DNA of 64,000 nucleotides from Gonapodya prolifera JEL478 (taxonomy: Eukaryota; Monoblepharomycota; Monoblepharidomycetes; Monoblepharidales; Gonapodyaceae), in assembly GCA_001574975.1 (NCBI GenBank), contig KQ965745.1:1-64000 (forward strand), in the 5' to 3' direction. The position numbers and the translations under genes were made by a program. Under the pieces are notes generated by a model, which searched no databases, was not told the DNA's origin, and was given only the letters and a program-made list of their open reading frames with translations. This document shows, piece after piece, positions 42,192 through 54,502 of the stretch; positions within the stretch are counted from its first letter, which is position 1; each line of letters opens with the position of its first letter.

Positions 42192-44052
42192 ATGTCTGGA
42201 CTCAGACAACGAAAAGGTGCCGCGGCTGGCCCAGCTACAGTTTTCGACACGATCAAGTCTTTCGATGCTTACGCGAAACCGTTGGATGATTTTAGAATCA
42301 AAACGAAAACGTAAGTCAATCCTGGTTGCGGACACATCCCCTGTCTGACATTCCCAATCCACCTTTCCCAACCCCATCCCGACCCATCACTAACCACTAT
42401 AAAGCGGCGGCATCGGTATGTACCATCTATTGTCGTCTATCGCCCGTCCCTCCCTCTCACGCTCAACGATTCGTACCTGATGCCTTTAGTCACCCTCATC
42501 TCCTTCGTCCTCGTTGCCCTCCTCGTCATCTCCGAGTTTGTGGAGTACTGGACGCCTCGCATGGAGCCCTCCCTCGTGGTCGAGACAGCCAGGAAGGAAC
42601 GAATGTGGATCGACCTCAACGTCACCTTCCCCCACATGCCCTGCATGCGTGCGTACATCACTTCAATTCTTCTCCCTTTCCACACCTGATGTTGCGTTGG
42701 CTTTTGACAACCCTGCTTCTCTACTTCTACCACCAGTCCTCGGCGTCGACGTCATGGACGTCACTGGCGAACAGCAGAACGACGTTTCGGCCAACATATT
42801 CAAGGTCCGCATAGACCAAATGGGTGGGAAAATCGACGAGGAAGCCGCAAGTAGGTACTGTTTCGAGGACGCTAAAGCGAGTTACCGACGAAACCTCCAA
42901 CCAATGTCCCATACACCCCTAAATGACTCAATCCACTTCCCTCGCCGCACGCAGGAATCGGACACGAGCCCATCTCCGAGGATAAACAGAAAGCTCTCGC
43001 TGCCCGCCGGGACGACCCGTCCTACTGCGGGTCCTGCTACGGCTCCGACGAAGGCTGCTGTAACTCGTGCCAGTCTGTCAAGGAGGCATACGGGCGTAAA
43101 GGGTGGAGCTTCAACCCGGACAACGTCGAGCAGGTGTGTTGCGTCGGGATGTCCATGCCAGCTTCCGTTTTTCGTCCAAGCAGGCTCACCCGTCGTTTCG
43201 ACTTACATTTTCAGTGCATTGCTGAGGGCTACATCGACGAGCTCGCCCTGCAGCGTAACGAGGGGTGCCTCATTCACGGGCACCTGGAGGTGAACCGGGT
43301 CGCCGGCAACGTTCACTTCGCGCCCGGCAAGTCGTTCCAGCAGTCCAACATGCACGTGCATGACGTGTTTGGATTCGTGGCGGAGACCAGCAGGTTCGAC
43401 GAGGGCGACGGAAAGGGAAGCCCCATCACTTTCGGCCACAGGGTCAACAAAATGGCGTTTGGAAAGGCGACACCGTTTAGGAACCCGTTGGATGGCGTCG
43501 AGAAAGAGGGCACAGATGGTTGGTCTTCCGCTCTTGTCGCACCTTGTTTCCGGCTCCCACTTTGACGATACGCTCTTGTACCTGAACTGCGCCAGTGACG
43601 ACGACCTACCAGTACTTTATCAAGGTCGTCGGGACCCGTTACGTGTTCCTCAACGGGACAACGACGTCCACCAACCAGTTTTCGGTCACGGAGCACGTCA
43701 AGTCGGCCAGGGCAGCTGACGGGACAGGGATGCTGGGGTTGCCGGGTGGGTCCCCGTTTATTCCGCGTGCTCGTTCTACCTGTCCACTCATTGCACCGTC
43801 ATTCTCTACGCACCCTACGTTTTCGATTTCACTTTTCCTCTTCAACCCTAACAACCAGGTGTCTTCTTCAACTACGAGATCTCCCCTATGACGGTTGTGC
43901 ATACCCAAACTCAGCGCTCACTCGGTTCCTTCGTCACAGGTGTTTGCGCGGTTGTAGGGGGTATCTTCACGGTGGCGGGGTTAGTCGACGGGGCGCTCTA
44001 CGGAGCAAACAGGTTGAGAACGGGCAAGGTGGATTTGGGAAAGGGGTCGTAA
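42192..44052 (+). CDS. ERV46: Erv46/ERGIC3 COPII cargo receptor subunit
   Basis: The N-terminus MSGLRQRKG.. and TIKSFDAYAKPLDDFRIKTK are followed by the family's first span GGIVTLISFVLVALLVISEF, then EYWTPRMEPSLVVET. The lumenal domain has LNVTFPHMPCMLLGVDVMDV, the Cys cluster YCGSCYGSDEGCCNSCQSV, EGCLIHGHLEVNRVAGNVHF and YEISPMTVVHTQTQRSLGSF. The second span GVCAVVGGIFTVAGLVDGAL ends the protein. Erv46 pairs with Erv41 to retrieve lumenal ER proteins between Golgi and ER. Exon 2 is an 11-nt microexon (42405-42415) coding part of T-G-G-I. Both termini are cytosolic by family topology. The exons from about 43500 to 43870 are less precisely placed. Confidence 0.9.
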
Positions 44053-44131
44053 ATTTGGGGATGATGTGATGATCGATCGACCTTGGTCAAATTGTAATTA
44101 TTCCTTCCAAACCTCAAAACCCGCACTCAAA

Positions 44132-46224
<2,093 letters not shown>

Positions 46225-46360
46225 TTCCTCATTAACATTCGTAATTTAGATTTTAGAATTGTGGTATCGTGATTGATATTATTATTTGAATAAACAAGGA
46301 TATTTGAGTGAGTACCCCAGTCTCCGTGTCCATTTGGTTTACATAGACTTCCCACGTGCA

Positions 46361-48177
46361 TCATGACCGAACGATCCCCAAAACTGTTGACGTTGGGGCA
46401 GGTGTGACCGAGGCACTTCGTTTGTCGTGCCACTCGGTGAGTGCTCTCCGGAATGAGCCCTGCGGGACAGTCAATAAACCCGAAAATATCTATCACAGGA
46501 GAAACAACTCACCAAAAACACAAATGTCAAACAAAAATGCGGACCAATCCGCAAGAAATGGGTCAGAAGACCCTTGTAGAATGCACTAGGACCTTCTCGC
46601 GAGAGGATTGTTGCAAATGCTGTGTTTGGTACATAAGTGTATGTCGAGACCGAATACATCACCAACAAGGTCACCTACCTCGCCAGACGGAGGTGTACAT
46701 CGTGCCGACTCCGTTGACGTAATTTTGATTGTAGAACCTTGTTCTGCACAGCATGGCGTCCACGTCAGTCCTCGCAACGATAAGTGAACGCTTCCACCAA
46801 CCTCACTACGTCAACAGGGTTCATGACAACCACACTGGCTAACGCACTGCCCATTCCTGCGATCATGTCCACCTCCACGGTATCACCCCAGCCCCTGTCC
46901 AGCGTGAGCCATTCCTTAATCACACTGTACGCAGCAAGGTTTGACCCGGAGCCAAGGATGGAGCGCCCAATGTTCAGCACAGAGCCACGGTAAAGACCCG
47001 AGACACCTTCAGTGCTGACTATGTGACGAAGGGCTTGAATGACGCCCGTATAGTGGTGTTGGTGGCCGACGGCGTGGGTCGGAGAAGTGGATTGGAGGCT
47101 AACAAGGGAAGTCGTTCCGAAGTATGACCAAAACAAGAGGGAAGAGTCGAGAATGAGAAAAATATTCCAAGCCTCGTTCCCTTTGACGACTCACCGTGTT
47201 TTGATGAGTTCGAAGGGATTGCAGCTGAAGGCACCCATGGCACCGCTCAGCGAGCCAGCCAGGATCCGTTTCCAGACGGGGGGTGACCCATCACGCGGGT
47301 CGTGCATTAGTCGCACAAGAGGGTCGTACATGCCCTGGAGAATGAACAGTCAGGCCGGGAAATCAAGCTCTTCCGAGATGTGTAGTGGTCTCCGGGACAA
47401 CGAAGCCCACACCGTGTAAAGCGGCGGGCCCACCCATCAGCTTATTCCAACATGCCACAGATCGCCAGAAGTAGTCGCTAAACTAAATCCTTTCATTCCT
47501 CCAAGATAGTGTCCTCGAACACTCACTATTCGAAACACATTTTTGCTAGCCTCCTTCCAAATGGCAGGAACAAGCCCCCTCTGCAAGCCAGTAATTCCCT
47601 CGTACTTGATTGTTTTGTAAATAACATCGAAACTGTTCCTGTAGTGCAGTTTCGGAGTGCGGGGTGATGTGCCGGGCGTGGAGTTTGGAGAGGGAGAGGG
47701 GCGTTCGGAATGAGCGCCCTGTAGTTGAAGGCGAATCTTTGCCTGAAAGGGGCAGAAAATGTAAATCATAACAGCGTGTGCGCTCTGGTATGTTGGGAAG
47801 TGTCTGCGTTGAGGATCGCCTCACGTGTCTCCCACCACCCTGGATAGGGAACACCTGTTCCCGTCACTGAAAGCAAAAGTAATTACTGTCCCAGCCCTCC
47901 GCGAAACACCCCATACGGGCCAGTCCGGGATAACAACCTTGACCGTGCCAACCTTGTCGCATGTCAAGGTACTCACGGTGTCGAAGGGATTTGTGAATAT
48001 ACAAGCGACGGCCGGAGCGAGCGCGGAGAGGAAAAACTGTTCGGGCTGAGACAGTTTCGTTTTTGACGTCCCGGAAGTGATGGAACCGCCAGAGGTCCTC
48101 GGTCTCGGAATCGGTGTGTGGGGAGGAGCAGGAGGAGGGTCGGAAGAGGGAGATGGCGGTTGCTGTGTTTGAGACAT
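46361..48177 (-). CDS. OAC1: Mitochondrial carrier, SLC25A34/35/Oac1-like
   Basis: The protein starts MSQTQQPPSPSSD.. with a Pro/Ser-rich N-terminal extension of about 45 residues, then three carrier modules with motifs NPFDTAKIRLQLQG, NPFELIKTRLQ and NPVDVVRTRFYNQNY. WKEASKNVFRIGMYDPLV, GLYRGSVLNIGRSILGSGS, AFYKGLLTHFLRIGPHFCL and the R-F-Y-N-Q of the third module match the oxaloacetate carrier branch (yeast Oac1; animal SLC25A34/35). The last exon (GSFRRALTEWHDKRSA.. to a stop at 46361) follows a canonical intron. It would sit in the inner mitochondrial membrane and probably exchange dicarboxylates or sulfate. The ligand is inferred from family. An unusual His/Gly loop (HAVGHQHHYTG) is conserved in spirit with Oac1. 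Confidence 0.85.
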
Positions 48178-48827
48178 ATTTCAACGTGTGCCGTGGTGAG
48201 ATGGCTGATGGTGAAGAAACGATGGTGAGGGAGACATTCGAGACGTTGTCGGAGGTCTGGCGATTCCTGACCATAGGGCAACGATTCCGTGTGTCCGCTC
48301 TCCGTGGTCGAAGGCGCGTTGGGCTACCGTTGCATCTGTCACGGTCGCTTTTGGCGATGACTCGTCGCCGGCAGAAATCTGGGTGGGTTCCGGCCGTGCC
48401 ACTCACACAAAATCACATGCACGTCTCCGTAACAGCAAATCACTCAAACTACTCTGTGTCATATATGTGGAGACGTGCCGAGAACCCTCTCCGAGCGAGC
48501 CACTCGTCCTCTTCTCCAGGGCACATCCACTTCAAGTGCACCAAGGAAGACGACGAAAATAAAATATCTGAGGGCGGAGGAGGCGGGAAGTGAACTCCAT
48601 TACGTAAGCGTAAGCACCGGGCATCGTCCGGCATCATGGAGAAGTTACGATGACGTGGTGGAGGTATCCCAATTTCGATAGCGCCAAGACTACTAGTCTA
48701 AAATTATTGCTGCTCCTCGTGGCATGGCCCACATGGGAGGAATAGCATTCGGAGTTTTCGCGATTCTTTCATTGTTGTGACTTCGGCCGCCACCACAGAC
48801 ACTACACTTCTTCCACTCCATGTCAAA
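48178..48827. other. Divergent intergenic region
   Basis: About 650 nt separates the start of the Oac1-like carrier and the start of the plus-strand SANT-like gene. Open frames exist on both strands but have no start, splice or domain support. It probably holds both promoters. Confidence 0.45.
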
Positions 48828-50387
48828 ATGTCTTCAAACGACGCAATCGAACCACCTCGAAAAAGACGGAAACGATCCGCATCTGAATCGTCCGAGGAGT
48901 CTCGTGGCGATGGGTACCTGTGGGGCCAAAAGCGGTTTGCACGTGTTCTCCAATCCACTGCCCGCTGGGGACGCTCTCCCGACAACTGGCACAGAGTTGC
49001 GCAACATGTTGGACCCGAAACGTCGGTAGCTGATGTGGGCCATCTCATTCAGCTCCTTGAACGAGGGAAGCGCGATTTAGTTGCGGCCGAACGCCTGGAA
49101 CGGGCACTCGAAGTAGCGCGTGGCGACACGCCGTCATCCTACGTACTAATGGGGGAGAGAGAGAGCGATAGCAGGGTATACGCTCGTGAGGTGGCGGAGG
49201 ATGATATCGCTGCAGAGGAAGCAAAGGCAGCGAAGCTCGCAGACGAGGACGACAGGAATTTAATCGCCGCCGAGGTCTCTGTTAAAGTGCCGCACATAAT
49301 GGAAGGTCATGCCGCATTTTTGGATACGATGGGGAAGGGAAACGGTGCTAAACGCAGAAAAACCGACCAAGCTCCAACCGTTCCATTGGAAGAAATGCTG
49401 AACTTGGAGGCATTAAGAGCGCTCTCCAGCAAGTGAGTGCTCACAAAGACACGTTTCTTTTGCATTCGAAAGCTCGACACATATCCTGGCAGAGTCTTTC
49501 TTCGCACACCCCTTACTGTCCTCCCCGACTCAACTTGTTTGAATCTGTACTCCCACCTCGTCACGTTTCTTTCTCGCCTCATTCATCGCTGTGTGACGGT
49601 TGCCTTCGCAAGCTCTCAAAGCTATGTGAACCAGTCGACCGTATCCACTGCCCTCGCATCGTTCCCACCAGATGACCGGATCAACACCGACCATGACACG
49701 TCGCCGGAACTCGCAAGGCTTCTCTGGACCAGGGAAGGAAGAATTTATATGAAGGAGCATTATGACATGGACCTCGATCAGCTCTCTGGATCTCCTGACG
49801 TACCATCGCGGGAGCAAGTACATCAATCTGAAGTTGACGTTGAAAGGGCAGATGGTGATCTTTTGGACAAACTTTTCTACGAAACGCCAATAAGACCTTG
49901 GCAACCATACCCGGATCCAGGCTACTTGATTGAAAGGGAGAAACAAAGAAAACTGGAACGTCAGGTTGCGGTGGTTGGGTTGAGTAAAGAGCGAATTGTG
50001 GAAAGTGATGAAGAATCGGACGCGGGTGGCGTGGGAGCTGGACACCCGGGAGGCGCTGCGGATGAGGAGTCCACATCGGAGGGGGAGTCTTCGGTCATAG
50101 ACTCTGAGGATGGACGTAGTTCGGAGTCCGCCGTGGATGAAATTGATCTCGAGAATACTTCGGGCGAAGACACTGTGTCTGAGGATGCCGAGGATGACCC
50201 ATCACAAGTATGGGGAGAGGAAGTAGCATCTTCTCAATCTTCTGGGGAGGAGACTGGTGGGCCTTCACGGACCTTTGACCTGGGAAGCGGCGACGAGGAA
50301 TCAACTGACAACGAAGAACTGGACGACGGAAAAGGACTGGGCGATGGGGAACAAAGTCTTGATGAAGACGACGATGAAATGATGTAA
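48828..50387 (+). CDS. SANT/Myb-like nuclear protein, Rrn5-like candidate
   Basis: Two in-phase exons (48828-49432, 49613-50387) give 459 residues. A basic NLS-like N-terminus (PPRKRRKRSASES) precedes a SANT/Myb-like helical segment, YLWGQKRFARVLQSTARWG, then NWHRVAQHVG and VGHLIQLLERG (about residues 26-80). A Lys/Arg motif AKRRKTD, a middle region NQSTVSTALASFPPDD, then TSPELARLLWTREGRIYM, follows. The C-terminal ~140 residues are extremely acidic and Ser-rich (SEDAEDDPSQ, DEDDDEMM). Rrn5 of the RNA polymerase I upstream activating factor has a comparable SANT-plus-acidic layout, but identity is too weak to be sure. It may instead be another chromatin factor. A nuclear site is likely. Confidence 0.5.
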
Positions 50388-50468
50388 AGCAATGTCTCGC
50401 GCCTAGAACCCATGCATATCCAATCAATGTGTATATAATAGCCACTTATGATCAACCCCACAAAACGA

Positions 50469-52261
50469 CTAGTCATCATACTCGTCGTCATCGTCCTCGA
50501 CGGCACCCCCAGCTCCCCACCTCGCCTCCTCCTCCACGTCCATCTCGTCTTCTTCAGCCCACATCTGTCTTCTTCCTCCAGCGACCATTGCGCGTCCACC
50601 ACGCGATGCTGCCGGTGCTGAGGGTTTGGTGGCAGATTTCCCCTTTCCAGCGGCCCCCGTGCTGGACCCACTTGCGGTTCCAGACACACGCAAGTCCTTC
50701 ATCAAGCGCGACACTTGATCCTGTTTGCGCTTTTCTTCTCGGACACGCCGCTCTTCCGCCAATTTGGCAAGGTAGGGCCGATAATCGCTGGACGGGGCAG
50801 ATTCGCAACCAATGCGAGGGAGAAGAACAGGAGGTGACTTCGTGTCTCAGGACAAAATGCGGTCAGGGGGCACAAGCGTCACAGCACATACCTCTCATAT
50901 TCTTTCCGACCCTCTTCGACCTCTTCCAGAAACCCGTCCACGCCCTGTCCCGTGACGGCCGACACGCCCGCGACCCTCAAGTTTCTGTAAAACTCCTCGA
51001 GCACAAGGCACATGGAGTTTGCCAAGCTGGCCGAATAGCTTGTGTCTCGTGCAAGGGCGCGCTGGTAGGACTCGTAGTCTTGCAGCCAGTCGAGAGCATA
51101 GTCGTGCGAAACGACGTCGGTTTTGGAAAAGAGCAGGAGGAAAGGTAGGCGGGTTTTGTAGAGGATGCTAGGAGTTGGTGACAGAGAACAAATCCCGATG
51201 GGTTCAACGGTGGTGCTCATTTGATGTCCTTTCGCTGCACCGTGCGAATACTCACCTACAGGCGTACAGCATGTTAGCCATGAAGGTGGACGGTTGTGTT
51301 GTGCGGGGAGTGTCGACGACATAGGCCACCACTGTTGGGTACGATGCCGCGAGAGCCTCGGCCACGATTTGTCCCGATGCAGACCACGTGAAGATCTCGA
51401 TCTGGCCGGGTGTGTCGAGGATGATGTATCTAGGGTTGGTCCCGGCGAGAACGAGAAATGTTGGGAGAGAGTGGACAACGACGAGGGGAGAATGACATGA
51501 GTCCTTTTCAAAATCGCTCTCTTCGCGTTTGGACGAGAGAACTCACTTGAGATTTGGGGCTCTCTTCTCGACAAGCCCGAGCACTTGGTCAAACTTGGTC
51601 GTAAAGAGGTTCAGGGACGTCAAAATGCCGCCGTTGGGTCCAAGGTTATATCTGAAGTGGGCATGGATGGATGGATGTAGCAGTTGGTAGGAAGGTGAGA
51701 GTCCTGTTCCCCCACCAAAACTCTTCACATCGGTAGCAATTGGTGTCGACGTGGACAGCCGGTCTGTCCGTATCCACTCGCCACTGATTCAAATCCTCGA
51801 GGTGTCCTCCTGTCCTCATCCTCCCGGATGTGCAAGATGGAGGATGATCGTCGGAGGCCTCGAGCAAGCTCGACTCCACGCAACCCTCACTATCCACCAG
51901 CTCCCAGCTCACTGGACGCTCATTGCCTCAGTTTCAAAGTTGGATCTCACTCGAAAACTTACTGCTTCATCACCTCCTTGTAGTTCACCGTGTCTCGAAT
52001 GTCGATGTTGGCCGGGAAAGGTACAGACGACACGGCGGGGTCCAAATTGATACAATAGGCCGCATCTCCCTTTGCGTGGAGATGCGCATAGAGTCTCTGG
52101 ATGAAGGATGTTTTCCCTGAGCCTGCCATACCGATTACGATAATGACCACGGGGAGATGGCGAGACGGGGACGACGAGGAGGACGCATCGGTGGAGGAGG
52201 GGGGAGCGGGGATGGGATCCGGATTGGAGGGATTGGATGGTGCAGTGCTGGAGGAGGACAT
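50469..52261 (-). CDS. NPA3: GPN-loop GTPase 1 (Npa3/XAB1)
   Basis: After a Ser/Pro-rich start ([12 protein letters not shown]..) the G1 loop reads [20 protein letters not shown], then YCINLDPAV. The defining GPN insertion is [17 protein letters not shown]3 is [16 protein letters not shown], and G4-like LFSKTDVV is followed by [13 protein letters not shown]. The C-terminal half has [19 protein letters not shown], a Lys/Arg helix and an acidic end (EDDDDEYDD). GPN1 with GPN3 assembles and imports RNA polymerase II. Five or more exons are present; the first intron follows YKEVMKQ. The gene is convergent with the SANT-like gene, with about 80 nt between stops, and divergent from Elongin A. Confidence 0.9.
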
Positions 52262-52638
52262 TTGGGAAGAGAAGAAAATGCGAGGACTACAACATAAAAT
52301 TTGTTTCGGCGGGGACTCGCACGAATGGGTAAGGGGGTACATAAGTTCAATACTTTGCTTTCTGAATCGAAACACGATATTTAAAGCAGGTTGTAGTGAA
52401 ATTAGAGTATATCGACATAAGAATATTTCATCCACGCGAGCCTAGAGTCGGAGAGTGAAAGAAAGCAAGCCTTACCTGTTATCACTAGTACTATTGATTT
52501 GAACTCAAGTTTGAAATGGGGGGGATGGACAAGAAGAGTGTTGGGTAAAAAAAGGGGAACTTTAGGTTTAGGCGCGCTTGCTCCTCCCCACACTGGTTTC
52601 TTCGTCCCCACGCGCTCCAACCGCGGGGAGCGGCCCAC
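52262..52638. other. Bidirectional promoter region (GPN1 / Elongin A)
   Basis: About 377 nt lie between divergent starts. No ORF is supported. It presumably contains both promoters and 5' UTRs. Confidence 0.45.
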
Positions 52639-54301
52639 ATGTCTAGTGCGCCACATCGAGACTCTCTCGATGGCCCGACAGCATCGCATTTCCCGACGTT
52701 GGTGTCGCTGTGCCAGAACACCTTGCGCAGGCACAATCGCCACCTGGGCGAATTCGGCGACGTGCCCTTCACTCTCGTTGCAAACGTGCTGCCTGCCTGC
52801 GACGCGGATACTCTTCTCAGAGTACAGAATCTCAATCCAGTGAGTTACAAGAGATCTATTCCTGGCCAAAGCAGACCTCCAAAGTGTACCGACTTCGCAA
52901 CCGTACAAACTGGTCTCCGTGTTTCGCGTTCACATCTACAAACACGAACTCCTCTTTTATTGATCACCTCCGTGCTCGGGTCTGATTTTTGATTTCTTGC
53001 TCATTCAATTTCCATCACGCACCGAAATTGTGCGACAATGCAACTGGATCCAGCAATTCGTCGACGATATTCGCCTCGCGTGCTTATGGAAGCCCCACTG
53101 CTTCAGACACTTTCCCCAGCGAGCGGACTCTATGGCGCAGTCTCTTTTCCCCCCGGCGGGCGACAACGATGTTCAGGCCGAAATCGACTGGTTCGAGGTT
53201 TTTGTGAAGCTGAGAGAAGAAAAAGAGAGAAAGATTGAAGAGGTACGCGAATTGTTTTAGACTATGTTGCCTTGCGGCATATCATTCAAATTTATTCTCG
53301 TTTCTTCCCAAGACCGAACTTAAACTGCGGGCCATGAACGCCGCGATCGACCAAAACCGCAGCAGCCGCGTTGTTAGACGTGTCGATGATCTTTCGAATC
53401 TGCCTCAGGGAGGCAGCAAGCGTGGGCGAGGCTCGTCGAGCAAACTATCGCTTCTTGGCAAGGGGAACCCTATAGTGGCAATTTTGAGAGCTGGGAAACT
53501 GAGGTGAGCTTACATGAGCTACATTGCTGGGTCTCAATCTGACCATCTGGTATTTCACTCTTGGTTTAGAGCACCGACGTCCGCTCCTCGGCCCAAACTC
53601 GCACCACACTTTCGCAAACCTCAACTCTCAACTCAACCCACGCCTCCATCCATCCCCCCCAATCGACCAGCCACCGAGAATAATCGCCCAACTCCCAAAC
53701 CTTCACCACGTTCCGGTCCGAAAATGGACATGTCCGGAAAACAAATAAGCCCGGTAGAGAACGATACACCTGGGAGGAAGCGGACCGCCGCGCAGGCGTT
53801 TTTCGAAGAGGTGAATGAATGTCCTTGATTTGAAGGCTTGGGAACATTTTTTCTCACACATCATGGGATGGTTGCATCGACCAGATCGAGGCAGCTTCGG
53901 TACCGGCATCCAACGTTTCATTGTCACTTCCCCGACGACAAAGCACGCCCGGGGAAAGCACTTCCACCCACACGCACCCTCGCAGCAAGATTCGCCCTAC
54001 AACTCTCCCTGCCAGAAGCTATCCCACCCCTCAATCGCCAGAGTCTGTCCAGCACAACACAATCGAACCTATCGATACTCGACAGTCTTTCGAGACCCCA
54101 TTTGCACAGCTCCATCGCATTCACTCTACAAAACCCACAGCACCAATTCGCCAAACCCTTTCGCCTGATGCGTCAACTTCCACACAAACGTCGCACGTGG
54201 GACCACCAATACGTAAAAAGAGAACGGCGAGCGAGGCGTTTTTTGCTGAGATGGACGGTGTTGCAAACTTGGCGGAGTCGAGATTCGGGATTTCCCCATG
54301 A
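52639..54301 (+). CDS. ELA1: Elongin A (Ela1) F-box-type subunit
   Basis: Five in-phase exons (52639-52839, 53054-53242, 53313-53503, 53570-53810, 53885-54301) give 412 residues. The Elongin A BC-box/F-box region is clear: PTLVSLCQNTLRRHNRHLGE, FGDVPFTLVANVLPACDA and TLLRVQNLNP, spliced directly to QFVDDIRLACLWKPHCFRH, then EIDWFEVFVKLREEKERKIE. Elongin A joins Elongin C to act on stalled RNA polymerase II, as a ubiquitin ligase adaptor and elongation factor. The C-terminal half is Pro/Ser-rich and disordered, and carries a short motif twice: RKRTAAQAFFEE (end of exon 4) and KKRTASEAFFAEMD near the C-terminus. No Elongin B is seen nearby. Confidence 0.8.
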
Positions 54302-54502
54302 TGCGTTATGTTGCGTCGTATTATTTTCTTTGATATAATTAATTCTCAATGTTTCCAATGGCATGCTGTTTTCTGGACGATGTGCTTTGTACCTTTTCGA
54401 AACAAATGAAAGTCTGGACTATCATTTTTGCAATGACACTTGCCTGGGGTCTTTCCAACAAACCCCCGACCGCAGTTGCAGTGCGCAGTCAGCTGCGTAT
54501 CG

